Positions 47,089-57,142 are shown, numbered from the stretch's first letter. The stretch is 64,000 bases of DNA from Marvinbryantia formatexigens DSM 14469 (GCF_025148285.1 NZ_CP102268.1:3327001-3391000); one strand, 5' to 3'. Program-made: numbers and translations. The notes: generated by a model not told the origin, from the letters alone.

Positions 47089-48009
47089 ATGAACAAGCCA
47101 GCACTGGTAATTATGGCAGCAGGAATGGGGAGCCGCTATGGCGGACTCAAACAGATCGACCCGGTCGATGAGCAGGGGCACATCATTATGGATTTTTCCA
47201 TTTATGACGCAGTCCGCGCCGGCTTTGAAAAGGTGGTATTCATCATCAAAGAGGAGAACGAGGCGGATTTTAAAGCCTGCATCGGGGACCGCATGGAGAA
47301 GCAGGTGGAGGTGGCGTATGCTTACCAGCGTCTGAATGACCTGCCGGAGGGCTTTTCGGTGCCGGAGGGTCGTGTGAAGCCGTTTGGAACCGGTCAGGCG
47401 GTGCTTTCCGCTATCGACTGTATCGACGGACCGTTTGCGGTTATCAATGCGGATGATTACTATGGAGCAAATGCCTATCGCATGATGTATGATTATCTGA
47501 CGACGCATGAGGACGATGAAAAATACCGCTATGCGATGGTGGGCTATATTCTGGAAAACACCCTCACAGAGAACGGTCATGTTGCGCGCGGCATCTGTGT
47601 GACGGATGAGAAGGGTTTTCTGACTGATATTCATGAGCGCACGCGCATAGAGCGTCACGGTGACGGGACGGCGTATACCGAGGACGAGGGAAAGACCTGG
47701 CACATGATTCTGGCGGGCAGCATTGTTTCCATGAACCTGTGGGGCTTCAGCCGCAGTATACTGCAGGAGCTGAAAAACGGTTTCCCGCGCTTCCTGGAGG
47801 AGAATCTGCCGGTAAATCCGCTTAAATGCGAATACTTCCTGCCGTTTGCCGTGGACGACCTGATCAAGGCGGGCAAGGCATCCGTGCAGGTGCTGGAGAC
47901 AAAGGACCGCTGGTACGGTGTTACCTACAAGGAGGACAAGCCGGTGGTCGTGCAGGCGCTGCGCGATTTAAAGGCGGCGGGGCTGTACCCGGAGAAACTG
48001 TGGGAGTAA
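47089..48009 (+). CDS. Sugar-phosphate nucleotidyltransferase family protein
   Basis: 306 residues with the nucleotidyltransferase N-terminus VIMAAGMGSRYGGLKQIDPV (about 7-26), which binds the NTP phosphates, and NADDYYG (about 124-130), which holds the metal-binding Asp. I recall this family next to galE in Lachnospiraceae; the sugar is not known. It is shorter at the C-terminus than GalU or GlmU and has no left-handed helix repeats. Start follows GGAAGGAGGATATT. Transcription probably stops at the hairpin at 48054. Confidence 0.8.
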   Translation: MNKPALVIMAAGMGSRYGGLKQIDPVDEQGHIIMDFSIYDAVRAGFEKVVFIIKEENEADFKACIGDRMEKQVEVAYAYQRLNDLPEGFSVPEGRVKPFGTGQAVLSAIDCIDGPFAVINADDYYGANAYRMMYDYLTTHEDDEKYRYAMVGYILENTLTENGHVARGICVTDEKGFLTDIHERTRIERHGDGTAYTEDEGKTWHMILAGSIVSMNLWGFSRSILQELKNGFPRFLEENLPVNPLKCEYFLPFAVDDLIKAGKASVQVLETKDRWYGVTYKEDKPVVVQALRDLKAAGLYPEKLWE

Positions 48010-48053
48010 AACCCGTTTACGACTGTTAAAAAAAGTTCATAAAGAAAATAGAA

Positions 48054-48096
48054 AAGTATATACCATTTTCCTGTAAAATGGTATATACTTATTTTT
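48054..48096 (+). terminator. 16-bp perfect hairpin terminator
   Basis: AAGTATATACCATTTT (48054-48069) and its exact inverse 48075-48090, 5-nt loop, then ATTTTT. It stands between the nucleotidyltransferase and galE, which has no clear promoter of its own in 48097-48150. Confidence 0.8.
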
Positions 48097-48150
48097 GCAG
48101 GAAAAGAATCAGAGAAAACTGCAAAAAGATAAACAGGGAGGAAGATTCGA

Positions 48151-49167
48151 ATGGCTATTTTAGTAACGGGCGGAGCCGGTTATATCGGGAGCCACACATG
48201 TGTAGAACTGCTGAATGAGGGTTATGAGGTTGTTGTAGTAGATAATCTTTATAACGCCAGCGAAAAAGCGCTGGAGCGCGTTGAGCAGATTACCGGGAAA
48301 AAAGTGAAATTTTATAAGGTGGACCTGCTGGACAAGGAAGCTCTGGCGGAAGTATTTGACAAAGAGGATATCGAATCGGTTATTCATTTTGCAGGTTTAA
48401 AGGCGGTGGGTGAATCGGTTGCGAAGCCGCTGGAATATTATCACAATAACATGACAGGCACCTTCAACCTCTGCGATGTGATGAGAAACCACGGCGTAAA
48501 GGACATTGTATTCAGCTCCTCGGCTACGGTTTACGGAGACCCGGCGTTTGTTCCGATCACGGAGGAGTGCCCGAAGGGTAAGATTACTAATCCGTATGGT
48601 CAGACAAAGGGAATGCTGGAGCAGGTGCTGACAGACCTGAATGTGGCGGACCCGGAGTGGAACGTGGTGCTTCTGCGCTACTTTAACCCGATCGGCGCGC
48701 ACGAGAGCGGTCTGATCGGCGAGGACCCGAAAGGTATTCCGAACAATCTGGTGCCGTATATCGCACAGGTGGCGGTCGGCAAGCTGCAGGCGCTCGGTGT
48801 GTTCGGAAACGATTATGATACGCCGGATGGTACCGGTGTGCGCGACTACATTCATGTAGTGGACCTGGCAAAGGGACATGTGAAGGCGATTGAGAAGCTG
48901 AAAAAGAAGGAAGGCGTCAGCATCTACAATCTGGGCACCGGCAAGGGCTACAGTGTGCTGGATGTGCTGCATGCATTTGAAAAGGCGTGCGGAAAAGAGC
49001 TTCCGTATGTAATCAAGCCGCGCCGCGCAGGCGATATCGCGACCTGCTATGCAGACCCGACAAAGGCGAAAAACGAGCTTGGCTGGGTAGCGGAAAAAGG
49101 AATCGAGGAAATGTGCGCAGATAGCTGGAGATGGCAGAGCAAAAATCCGAACGGTTATGCCGATTAA
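48151..49167 (+). CDS. galE: UDP-glucose 4-epimerase
   Basis: 338-residue short-chain dehydrogenase-type enzyme. NAD-binding [17 protein letters not shown] (about 5-21), [13 protein letters not shown], active-site FSSSATVYG and the YGQTK (Tyr-xxx-Lys) pair near 150, all intact. Interconverts UDP-galactose and UDP-glucose for galactose use and polysaccharide precursors. The start follows CAGGGAGGAAGATTCGA. Confidence 0.96.
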   Translation: MAILVTGGAGYIGSHTCVELLNEGYEVVVVDNLYNASEKALERVEQITGKKVKFYKVDLLDKEALAEVFDKEDIESVIHFAGLKAVGESVAKPLEYYHNNMTGTFNLCDVMRNHGVKDIVFSSSATVYGDPAFVPITEECPKGKITNPYGQTKGMLEQVLTDLNVADPEWNVVLLRYFNPIGAHESGLIGEDPKGIPNNLVPYIAQVAVGKLQALGVFGNDYDTPDGTGVRDYIHVVDLAKGHVKAIEKLKKKEGVSIYNLGTGKGYSVLDVLHAFEKACGKELPYVIKPRRAGDIATCYADPTKAKNELGWVAEKGIEEMCADSWRWQSKNPNGYAD

Positions 49168-49202
49168 GCTGTGCTGTGCATACTGCAGGGTAAGGGGCAG
49201 TT

Positions 49203-51041
49203 ATGTTTGATATCCAGGAGGAATTAAAAAAACTCCCGGCTAAGCCGGGAGTTTATATTATGCACGACGAAAAAGATGCCATCATCTACGTCGGGAAGGC
49301 AGTCAGCCTTAAAAACCGGGTGCGGCAGTATTTTCAGAGCAGCCGCAACAAGGGTGTGAAAATAGAACAGATGGTGACAAAAATCAGCCGTTTTGAGTAT
49401 ATTGTCACCGACTCCGAGCTGGAGGCGCTGGTGCTGGAGTGCAATCTGATAAAGGAGCACCGCCCGAAATACAACACCATGCTGAAGGATGATAAGACGT
49501 ATCCGTTTATTAAGGTAACGGTGAATGAGCCGTTTCCGCGGGTGCTTTTTTCGCGTACCATGAAAAAGGACAAGTCCCGCTATTTCGGTCCCTACACCAG
49601 CGCGGGCGCCGTCAAGGATACTATCGAGCTGATTAACAAGCTCTATAAGCTGCGCACCTGCAGCCGCGTTCTGCCGCGGGATACCGGGAAGGAGCGCCCG
49701 TGCCTGAATTATCATATCAAACAGTGCCAGGCGCCCTGCCAGGGCTATGTAAGCCAGGAGGAATACGCAAAGCGGGTGGCGCAGGCGGTGGAATTTCTGA
49801 ACGGAAATTATAAGCCGGTGCTGAAGATGCTGGAGGAGCGCATGAATGAGGCGGCGGAACGGCTGGATTTTGAGGCGGCGATTGAGCAGCGGGAGCTGCT
49901 CGCCAGCGTGAAGCAGGTCGCGCAGAAGCAGAAGATCACCTCCGGCGACGGGGAGGATAAGGATGTCATCGCTCTTGCTGCCGACGACCGGGACGCCGTG
50001 GTCCAGGTGTTCTTTGTGCGCTCCGGACGATTGATAGGGCGGGACCATTTCTATCTGCGCGTCGCACCGCACGATACGCCGGGCGCGATTCTGGACAGCT
50101 TCCTGAAGCAGTTTTACTCCGGCACACCCTTTATACCGCATGAGATTATGCTGCAGGAGGAAATCGAGGATAAAGAAATCATCGAGGAGTGGCTCACAAA
50201 GCGGCGCGGCGGCAGAGTATATCTGCGCGTGCCGAAAAAGGGAACCAAGGAAAAGCTGGTGGAGCTGGCGGCGCAGAACGCACGCATGGTACTGACGCAG
50301 GACAGGGAGAAAATCAAGCGGGAGGAAGGCAGAACCATCGGCGCCATGAAGGAGATTGCCTCTCTGCTGGGACTGGAGAACGTGGTGCGCGTTGAGGCGT
50401 TTGATATTTCCAATATCAGCGGCTTCGAATCGGTAGGCTCCATGATCGTCTATGAAAAGGGCAGACCGAAGACAAGCGATTACCGCAAATTCAAAATTAA
50501 GACCGTGAAGGGACCGGACGACTACGCCAGCATGGAGGAAGTGCTCGGACGGCGGTTTGCGCACGGTCTGGCGGAGCGGGAGGAGAACGCGCAGTTCGGC
50601 AGCTTCAGTCGTTTTCCGGATCTGATTATGATGGATGGCGGCAAGGGGCAGGTAAACGTGGCGCTGCGCGTGCTGGATGAGCTGCATCTGGATATCCCGG
50701 TCTGCGGCATGGTAAAAGATGACAATCACCGCACACGCGGTCTGTACTACCAGAACGAGGAAGTCCCCATCGACCGCAGCTCCGAGGGCTTCCGGCTGAT
50801 CACGCGCATCCAGGACGAGGCGCACCGCTTTGCTATTGAATATCACCGCTCGCTTCGCAGCAAGCAGCAGGTGCATTCTGTGCTGGACGACATTGAGGGC
50901 ATCGGTGAGACGAGACGCAAGGCGCTGCTGCGCCGTTTTAAATCGCTGGAGGCGATACGCGACGCCTCCGTGGAGGAGCTCGCCTCCACGGAAACCATGA
51001 ACCGGCAGGCGGCGCAGAAGGTATACGACTTCTTCCACTGA
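49203..51041 (+). CDS. uvrC: Excinuclease ABC subunit C
   Basis: 612 residues, full length. The N-terminal GIY-YIG nuclease ([19 protein letters not shown], about 15-33) makes the 3' incision. A UVR motif for UvrB contact ([19 protein letters not shown], about 210-228), the RNase H-like nuclease domain ([20 protein letters not shown]) and C-terminal helix-hairpin-helix ([17 protein letters not shown]) follow. No LexA box is seen upstream. Codons 11-17 form a perfect 9-bp hairpin (49232-49252). Confidence 0.97.
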   Translation: MFDIQEELKKLPAKPGVYIMHDEKDAIIYVGKAVSLKNRVRQYFQSSRNKGVKIEQMVTKISRFEYIVTDSELEALVLECNLIKEHRPKYNTMLKDDKTYPFIKVTVNEPFPRVLFSRTMKKDKSRYFGPYTSAGAVKDTIELINKLYKLRTCSRVLPRDTGKERPCLNYHIKQCQAPCQGYVSQEEYAKRVAQAVEFLNGNYKPVLKMLEERMNEAAERLDFEAAIEQRELLASVKQVAQKQKITSGDGEDKDVIALAADDRDAVVQVFFVRSGRLIGRDHFYLRVAPHDTPGAILDSFLKQFYSGTPFIPHEIMLQEEIEDKEIIEEWLTKRRGGRVYLRVPKKGTKEKLVELAAQNARMVLTQDREKIKREEGRTIGAMKEIASLLGLENVVRVEAFDISNISGFESVGSMIVYEKGRPKTSDYRKFKIKTVKGPDDYASMEEVLGRRFAHGLAEREENAQFGSFSRFPDLIMMDGGKGQVNVALRVLDELHLDIPVCGMVKDDNHRTRGLYYQNEEVPIDRSSEGFRLITRIQDEAHRFAIEYHRSLRSKQQVHSVLDDIEGIGETRRKALLRRFKSLEAIRDASVEELASTETMNRQAAQKVYDFFH

Positions 51042-51083
51042 TAATTGTGACATATTTTTTTTCGGGGCAGCGGTTTTCTGCCG

Positions 51084-51112
51084 TTGAAGTTCCCGGCGCT
51101 GTGTGCTATACT
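51084..51112 (+). promoter_or_regulatory. Promoter of hprK-glcK
   Basis: TTGAAG (51084-51089), 17-bp spacer, TATACT (51107-51112) with TGC in front. The leader contains a small GCCTGC-GTCA-GCAGGC hairpin (51137-51152) shortly before the ribosome site. Confidence 0.8.
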
Positions 51113-51179
51113 TTTTATAGCATAATGTCTAGTGGAGCCTGCGTCAGCAGGCACGAAGGTTAAGTTAAGGAGAAAGAAC

Positions 51180-52115
51180 ATGGCAAGCAGTGTATCACTG
51201 ACCAGTATGGTAGAAAAGATGAACCTGAAGAATGTGACGCCGGAGGTAGATCTGAGCCAGATTCGCATCACAGTGCCCGACATCAACCGTGCGGCGCTGC
51301 AGCTTGCGGGTTATTTTGAGCATTTTACTTCAGAGCGCGTGCAGATTGTCGGATATGTGGAGTACACCTATCTGATGGGGCTTCCCCTGGAGGAAAAGCT
51401 GCCGGTTTACGAGCGCTTTGTTTCTTACAAGAGCCCCTGCATTATTTATACGACCAGGACGAAGCCGGAGGAGGAGCTTCTGCGGCTGGCGGTCCAGTAT
51501 GGTGTTCCGGTCTTTATAACGGATAAGGAGACCTCAGCGTTTTCCGCAGAGCTGCAGCGGTGGCTGAATGTGGAGCTTGCGCCGTGTATTTCCATTCACG
51601 GTGTTCTGGTGGATGTATACGGCGAGGGCGTTCTGATCATGGGCGAGAGCGGCATCGGCAAGAGCGAAGCGGCGCTGGAGCTTATCCGGCGGGGACACCG
51701 TCTGATTTCTGACGATGTCGTGGAAATCCGCAAGGTAAGCGACGTCAGCCTGGTGGGAAGCGCGCCGGATATCACGCGCCACTTTATCGAGCTGCGCGGT
51801 ATCGGTATCATTAATGTAAAGACCTTGTACGGCGTGGAGGCGGTGAAAAATACGCAGACCATTGATATCGTCATCAAGCTGGAGGAATGGGACAAGGATA
51901 AGGATTACGACCGCCTTGGACTGGAGGAGGAGTACACGGAATTTCTCGGAAACCGTGTGGTATGCCATTCGCTTCCCATCCGTCCGGGCAGAAATCTTGC
52001 GATTATCGTGGAAGCGGCAGCCGTCAACCACCGTCAGAAAAAGATGGGCTACAATGCGGCGCAGGAGCTGTACAACCGCGTGCAGCAGAACTTGACGAGA
52101 AAGCGGGAATTATAA
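51180..52115 (+). CDS. hprK: HPr kinase/phosphorylase
   Basis: 311 residues; phosphorylates HPr at Ser46 in response to sugar flux, controlling carbon catabolite repression. Walker A GESGIGKSEAALELI (about 153-167), SDDVVEI, and the family signature HFIELRGIGIINV (about 201) are present. The start at 51180 follows TTAAGGAGAAAGAAC. It is followed by a ROK glucokinase, an apt pairing of sugar sensing and sugar phosphorylation. Confidence 0.97.
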   Translation: MASSVSLTSMVEKMNLKNVTPEVDLSQIRITVPDINRAALQLAGYFEHFTSERVQIVGYVEYTYLMGLPLEEKLPVYERFVSYKSPCIIYTTRTKPEEELLRLAVQYGVPVFITDKETSAFSAELQRWLNVELAPCISIHGVLVDVYGEGVLIMGESGIGKSEAALELIRRGHRLISDDVVEIRKVSDVSLVGSAPDITRHFIELRGIGIINVKTLYGVEAVKNTQTIDIVIKLEEWDKDKDYDRLGLEEEYTEFLGNRVVCHSLPIRPGRNLAIIVEAAAVNHRQKKMGYNAAQELYNRVQQNLTRKREL

Positions 52116-52166
52116 CAAAAGGAAAGAGACTGGCGAAAAATTTGCCGGAAAAGTGGAGGATGGGAC

Positions 52167-53099
52167 ATGAAGAAGTATTGCTTTGGAATCGATGTGGGCG
52201 GAACCACCGTAAAGTGCGGTCTGTTTGATGTAAAGGGAACCGTGCTCGATAAATGGGAGATTAAGACGCGGACGGAAAACAACGGCTGTAATATCCTGCC
52301 GGATGTGGCGGACACCATTTCCGATAAAATCCGCGAGAAAAATCTGGACCGCGATGAGATCGCCGGTATCGGACTGGGCGTTCCGGGACCGGTAAACGAG
52401 GAGGGCGAGGTGCCGGCTGCGGTAAATCTGCACTGGGGCTATGTGCATCTGGTGGACCAGATGGAGCGCCTTACCGGACTGAATGTCAAGGCGGGAAATG
52501 ACGCCAATGTCGCTGCGCTCGGCGAAATGTGGAAGGGCGGCGGCGCCGGATATCACAATGTGGTTCTGGTTACGCTCGGCACCGGCGTGGGCGGCGGAAT
52601 CATCAACAACGGACAGATCGTCACCGGTACGCACGGAGCGGGCGGCGAGATTGGACATATCCACGTCACCGATTCCCTTGACGTAAATTGTAACTGCGGA
52701 AACTGCGGCTGTCTGGAGCAGGTGGCATCGGCAACCGGCATCACCTTCCTGGCGAAACGCCGTCTGGAAAAGGATGATGCGCCGTCCGTACTGCGCAGGA
52801 GAAATCTTTCTGCAAAGTCCGTGTTTGACGCCGTCAAAGAGGGCGATGCGGTGGCAGTCGAAATCGCGGAGGAGTTTGGACATTATCTCGGCACCGCGCT
52901 TGCAAACGTCGCGGGCATCACAGACCCGGATATTTTTGTAATCGGCGGCGGTGTTTCCAAAGCCGGTCCTATTCTGCTGGAATTCATCCAGAAATATTAT
53001 AAGCAGTACGCTTTCATGGCATGTAAAGAAACGCCGTTTGCGCTCGCGGAGCTCGGAAACGACGCCGGCATCTATGGAGCGGCAAAGCTCGTATTATAA
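52167..53099 (+). CDS. glcK: ROK-family glucokinase
   Basis: 310 residues. ATP-binding GIDVGGTTVKCGLFD (about 6-20), LGVPGPVNEEGEVPA, TLGTGVGGGII, GAGGEIGHIHV and the ROK zinc motif CNCGNCGCLEQVAS (about 175-188). No N-terminal helix-turn-helix, so it is an enzyme and not a ROK repressor. Phosphorylates glucose to glucose 6-phosphate. The start follows GTGGAGGATGGGAC; 51 nt after hprK. Confidence 0.93.
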   Translation: MKKYCFGIDVGGTTVKCGLFDVKGTVLDKWEIKTRTENNGCNILPDVADTISDKIREKNLDRDEIAGIGLGVPGPVNEEGEVPAAVNLHWGYVHLVDQMERLTGLNVKAGNDANVAALGEMWKGGGAGYHNVVLVTLGTGVGGGIINNGQIVTGTHGAGGEIGHIHVTDSLDVNCNCGNCGCLEQVASATGITFLAKRRLEKDDAPSVLRRRNLSAKSVFDAVKEGDAVAVEIAEEFGHYLGTALANVAGITDPDIFVIGGGVSKAGPILLEFIQKYYKQYAFMACKETPFALAELGNDAGIYGAAKLVL

Positions 53100-53132
53100 A
53101 AATCATAACAGTCCAGCCTGGCAAAGCTGCGA

Positions 53133-53170
53133 CAGAAAAGGCGCTTCCCCTGCGGGAGGCGCCTTTTCTG
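53133..53170. terminator. Bidirectional terminator glcK / PBP1A
   Basis: CAGAAAAGGCGC / GCGCCTTTTCTG 12-bp stem. A-rich left arm and T-rich right arm suit both converging genes. Confidence 0.88.
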
Positions 53171-53186
53171 GCAGTATGGCGGCAGG

Positions 53187-56015
53187 CTAATAAATGGTGA
53201 TTACCCCGTCGTCGTAATAATCGTCCGCCGGAATGTCATCAAAGGAAGTACCGCCTCCGGCATCCGGCTGCGCAGCGCCGCCATTTCCGGAACCGGAGCT
53301 GCCGCCGTTATTTCCGGAGCCGCCGATTTCGATGACGCCGTCTGTATTTCCGCCGCCGTTACCGCCGGTGTTTCCGCCGGAGTTATTTCCACCGGCGGCA
53401 TTGCCGTCTTTCTTTTCTGTTTCCGATTCGGATTCTTTTTCCGTAAGAATTTCTATCGCATCCTTGTGTCCCGGACATATCTGGGTGGGCGGCGCGTAGC
53501 TGGAATCGTCCGTGGTGCCGGTGCTTCCTTCCGGGCGCTGGACGAATACTTTCGTGGTGGAAGAGCAGGTCTCCGAGGCACGCAGCCCCGTTTCCGTGCA
53601 GACGGAAACCGCAACATGGACATCGCAGGTTTCGGTCGGAACCGTATCAGTGGTGAAATATTCCGTGTAAACCTGGCTGCCGCGCTGGTCCGCGGTGCAC
53701 AGCCCTTCCACGGCGAGCTTACCGGATTTTTTGCAGACCGTCGCCGTCGTGATGTTCTCCGGCTGCGTAAAGGAGACGGCGGGAAGCTCTGCGTGAATGC
53801 GGCTCATAATCGCGTTCCAGAGCGTTTTTGCGTAGCCGCTGAAGCTTCTGTCATAATCGGGTAGCGCGTCGTTGTTATCGTAGCCGCCCCATACGCCGCA
53901 GGTGTAGTAGGGCGTGTAGCCCTCAAACCAGATATCCTTTGACTCGTCGGTGGTGCCGGTTTTTCCTGCCACAGGCATATCGCCGAGGGTGATGTCGCCG
54001 TAAGCGGTGCCCTCCGGATTTTTGATGACGTCCTCCAGCGCTTTGGTGATGAGAAAAGCCGTGGTATCCTTTACCACACGCGTCGGTTCGCTGGTGTTGT
54101 CCAGAATCACATTTCCCTGGCTGTCCTCGATGCGGGAGTAAAATTTCGGTTCGATGTAGCTGCCGCCGTTCGCCAGAGCAGCGTAAGCGCCTGTCAGCTC
54201 CAGATTTACCACGCCGTCCGTGATGCCTCCGAGCGCAAGCGGCTGGTAGGCGTCGGAGAGCAGATTTCCGTTCTCGTCCAGATCATTATTATAAAGCGTT
54301 GTGATGCCGAAGCGCTCCAGGTAATCCATGCCGACCTGGGGCGTGATTTCCGTCAGACACTTTACGGCGACCACATTTATCGATTTTACCAGCGCGAAAT
54401 GGATGGTCTCCAGACCGCTGTAGCCGTAATCGCTGTCCCAGTTGCGCAGTTCCGTGCCGGAGGAATAGGCGTAGGGCTCGTTGTCGTAAACGGTGGCAAG
54501 CGTTTTGCCGCTGCTGTCGATTGCCGGGGCGTAGGAGGCAAGCGGCTTGAAGGTGGAACCGGGCTGCCGTCTCGTGGAGGTGGCGCGGTTCAGCGTAAGG
54601 CTGGCTTCCTTTTCGCCTCTGCCGCCGACGATTGCTTTTACGTAACCGGTCGACTGCTCGATCACCACGACGGAAGCCTGCGGCTGCGGAACGAGGGAAA
54701 TGCGCTCGCCAAGCAAAGCATCGCCCTCAGCGGTCATCGCTTCCTTAAACTGAGCCGCATAGGAGCGGGCGGTGTCTTCATCGTAAAACATCATATTGAA
54801 GGAAGCGTCCTGCGCTTCAAAATAATCCTGCACATCGGAGCTGCCGTAGTTGACCGTGGTGCCGTCCGCCTTCTGGAGGCTGAGGGCGTAGTCCAGCCCG
54901 ATCAGCGTCTCGACAGGATAATTCGCTTCGTTGGCAAATTCCTCGTCGCAGATCTGCTGGATAGCTTCATCCTGCACGCTGAAAATGCGCAGACCGCCGG
55001 AATAGAGCGCGTTGTACGCCTGGCTGTCCGTATAACCGGCGTCGTCGACAAGGTCCTCCAGCACCTGCGCAATCAGCGCGTCGGTGTAGTAGGAATAAAT
55101 CTCTGTCGTGCCGGTCTGAAGGTCGGTCTCCTGGATGCGCGAATAAACATCGTCGGCGAGCGCCTCATCACGCTCCGCCTGAGTGATGTAGCCCTGCTCC
55201 AGCATGGCATTCAGAATCTTTTCGCGGCGGGCGGCGTTTGCCTCCGGGTAGACGATCGGATTGTAGCCGGTCGGGTTCTGCGTGATACCGGCAATGACCG
55301 TGGATTCCGAGAGCGTAAGCTCTGAGACATCCTTATTAAAATAGCGGTGGGCGGCAGCCTGCACGCCGTATGCGCCCGCGCCGAGATTGATGGTGTTCAG
55401 ATAATCTTCGAGGATTTTTTTCTTTGCTTCCTCCTTCGTCATGGTCTCTTCCAGATTCTTTTCCAGCTCCAGCGCCAGATACTGCTCCTGGAATTTCCGC
55501 TTGAAGCTCTCCGCAAGGGAGGATTCGTTTACCCAGTCCGGAAATACGCTGTTTTTCAGAAGCTGCTGCGTGATGGTGCTGGCGCCCTCCGAGAAGCTGC
55601 CGCCGGTGATACCCACCACAAAGGCGCGGAGAATACCGCGGATATCGATGCCGTTGTGCTCATAAAAGCGCTCATCCTCCACGGCGACTATCGCGTTCTG
55701 CAGATGCTCCGGCACCTGGTCGAGCGAGACCGGCGTGCGGTTTGAGGTGGGCGCCGTCAGTTTCTGGACGGCTTCACCGTTGGCATTATAAATATAAGTA
55801 GCCATTTCCTCCGGGGCGGTGCTGAGCGAGGAAATATCCGGTGCGCTCTGCAGAAGCCCCTGCATTGCCCCGTAGCCAGCGCATACGCCGGCAATGACCA
55901 GCGCGAACAGAGCGATGAGAAAGATGCGCAGAAGCGTCATGCCTGCTTTCTGCTCCACCTTTTCCGCCGTCATATTCCGCTGTTTTTTTTCAATATCGTA
56001 TCTGCCATATTTCAT
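53187..56015 (-). CDS. Class A penicillin-binding protein 1A
   Basis: 942 residues from the ATG at 56015 (AAAGGATTGCTGCAC upstream); codons further upstream have no ribosome site. Cytoplasmic basic start, membrane helix (LLRIFLIALFALVIAGVCAG), GT51 glycosyltransferase with EDERFYEHNGIDIRG and GASTITQQLLKN, then transpeptidase with STFK in RQPGSTFKPLA, SIN in KSINVVAV and KTG in VAGKTGTTDESKD. The last 70 residues are Gly/Asn-rich (GGNNSGGNTGGNGGGNTDG) and end in an acidic stretch DDYYDDGVITIY. Bifunctional peptidoglycan synthase in the outer face of the membrane. Confidence 0.95.
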   Translation of the reverse strand: MKYGRYDIEKKQRNMTAEKVEQKAGMTLLRIFLIALFALVIAGVCAGYGAMQGLLQSAPDISSLSTAPEEMATYIYNANGEAVQKLTAPTSNRTPVSLDQVPEHLQNAIVAVEDERFYEHNGIDIRGILRAFVVGITGGSFSEGASTITQQLLKNSVFPDWVNESSLAESFKRKFQEQYLALELEKNLEETMTKEEAKKKILEDYLNTINLGAGAYGVQAAAHRYFNKDVSELTLSESTVIAGITQNPTGYNPIVYPEANAARREKILNAMLEQGYITQAERDEALADDVYSRIQETDLQTGTTEIYSYYTDALIAQVLEDLVDDAGYTDSQAYNALYSGGLRIFSVQDEAIQQICDEEFANEANYPVETLIGLDYALSLQKADGTTVNYGSSDVQDYFEAQDASFNMMFYDEDTARSYAAQFKEAMTAEGDALLGERISLVPQPQASVVVIEQSTGYVKAIVGGRGEKEASLTLNRATSTRRQPGSTFKPLASYAPAIDSSGKTLATVYDNEPYAYSSGTELRNWDSDYGYSGLETIHFALVKSINVVAVKCLTEITPQVGMDYLERFGITTLYNNDLDENGNLLSDAYQPLALGGITDGVVNLELTGAYAALANGGSYIEPKFYSRIEDSQGNVILDNTSEPTRVVKDTTAFLITKALEDVIKNPEGTAYGDITLGDMPVAGKTGTTDESKDIWFEGYTPYYTCGVWGGYDNNDALPDYDRSFSGYAKTLWNAIMSRIHAELPAVSFTQPENITTATVCKKSGKLAVEGLCTADQRGSQVYTEYFTTDTVPTETCDVHVAVSVCTETGLRASETCSSTTKVFVQRPEGSTGTTDDSSYAPPTQICPGHKDAIEILTEKESESETEKKDGNAAGGNNSGGNTGGNGGGNTDGVIEIGGSGNNGGSSGSGNGGAAQPDAGGGTSFDDIPADDYYDDGVITIY

Positions 56016-56172
56016 GTGCAGCAATCCTTTCTTTTGAGTGAAGGCATATTCCGGCGTCCGGCTCACCTGCCTGTCAGAAGACGGATTCCTGTGCGGATTA
56101 AAGCCGCCGCATGACGCCGGATGGCCGGACTGTTACCACAAATTCTGCCCGGTTTTGCAAACAGTTATCCAT

Positions 56173-56205
56173 AGTATAGCAGAAATTGAAAATAAATGCT
56201 ATACT
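56173..56205. promoter_or_regulatory. Divergent extended -10 promoters forming an inverted repeat
   Basis: TGCTATACT reads rightward at 56197-56205, toward yigZ, and leftward at 56181-56173, toward PBP1A. The two copies form a 9-bp inverted repeat with a 15-bp centre. Neither has a good -35. The rest of 56016-56238 shows no gene. Confidence 0.6.
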
Positions 56206-56238
56206 AAATAAAACAGGCAACCTGACAAGGAGAAAAAT

Positions 56239-56883
56239 ATGGCATATAATATTGTTTACAGAGGCGGAGAGGGCGAGATAACGGAGAAGAAATCCCGCTT
56301 TATCGCGACGGTGCAGCCGGTGCATTCCGAGGAGGAGGCGCTGGAGTTTATCAACGGATTAAAGAAGAAATACTGGAATGCCACGCACAACTGCTCGGCG
56401 TTTGTGGTGGGAGAGCGTCAGGAGCTGCAGCGCTGCAGCGACGACGGAGAGCCGCAGGGAACGGCGGGCAGACCGATGCTGGAGGTGCTGCTGGGTGCGG
56501 ACATCCACGATGCGGCGGTGGTGGTGACGCGGTATTTCGGCGGAACGCTGCTGGGCACGGGCGGACTGGTGCGCGCCTACTCGAAGGCGGTGCAGGCGGG
56601 GCTTGCAGAGAGTGAGGTCATCGAGAAGATAAAGGGAAGCAGGCTGACGATCGGCACCGACTACAACAGTATTGGAAAGCTGCAGTATCTGCTGGGGCAG
56701 CGGGGCATTCCAGTGGTGGATTCGGTTTACGCCGAGGCGGTGGAGACTACGGTGCTGGTGCGCCGGGAGCAGGCGGCAGAGCTGATAGATGCGGTTACGG
56801 AGGCGACAAACGGAAAGGCGGTCTGCCGCGAGGAGCAGAATGTGTACTTTGCCTTTGCGGGGAAGGAGCCGGTGCTTTTCTGA
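56239..56883 (+). CDS. yigZ: YigZ / IMPACT family protein
   Basis: 214 residues. The N-terminal UPF0029/Impact domain has the KKSRFIATVQPV and NATHNCSAFVVG motifs and a DDGEPQGTAGRPMLEVL core (about 71-87). The smaller C-terminal domain resembles EF-G domain V. Proposed to act in translation stress or proline peptidase-linked processes; no firm role. The start follows CAAGGAGAAAAAT. Monocistronic. Confidence 0.9.
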   Translation: MAYNIVYRGGEGEITEKKSRFIATVQPVHSEEEALEFINGLKKKYWNATHNCSAFVVGERQELQRCSDDGEPQGTAGRPMLEVLLGADIHDAAVVVTRYFGGTLLGTGGLVRAYSKAVQAGLAESEVIEKIKGSRLTIGTDYNSIGKLQYLLGQRGIPVVDSVYAEAVETTVLVRREQAAELIDAVTEATNGKAVCREEQNVYFAFAGKEPVLF

Positions 56884-56901
56884 GGCGTATCACTTTCTTA
56901 C

Positions 56902-56949
56902 GGACTTTGCCCACAGGACTAGCTGCGCGTCGCAGTGAATGCAAAGTCC
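56902..56949 (+). repeat. Nested palindrome after yigZ
   Basis: GGACTTTGC (56902-56910) and GCAAAGTCC (56941-56949) enclose CTGCG-CGT-CGCAG. No T-tract follows, so it is not a classical terminator. It may be an extragenic palindrome or a weak terminator. Confidence 0.5.
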
Positions 56950-57003
56950 TGACCTGAACAGTAACGTAGCGCTTCAGATACCTGTTGCAGTGAGAGGTTT
57001 CGC

Positions 57004-57032
57004 TTGTCATTTACTGCGGATAGAGCTATAAT
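57004..57032 (+). promoter_or_regulatory. Promoter of the murI operon
   Basis: TTGTCA (57004-57009), 17-bp spacer, TATAAT (57027-57032). The leader of about 105 nt to murI shows no recognisable riboswitch. Confidence 0.85.
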
Positions 57033-57142
57033 GTAATGAACCGGAGGACAGGCGGGCAAAAAAGCATGTCGGCGTGTTCTTCTGTGTATGCCAGGATTCG
57101 TTTGCCGGGCAACTCATGATATGAAAAACAAGGGGATTATTT

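Noticed and set aside
46084-47703. 539-codon - strand frame across the amidase and nucleotidyltransferase genes
   Set aside because: Spans two well-supported + strand genes and the hairpin between them; no start signal or motif.
49224-51053. 609-codon open frame antisense to uvrC
   Set aside because: Mirrors uvrC almost end to end; composition typical of the complement of a GC-rich gene, no recognisable domain.
57033-57142. Possible riboswitch in the murI leader
   Set aside because: No known conserved core could be recognised and no terminator hairpin lies before the start codon.
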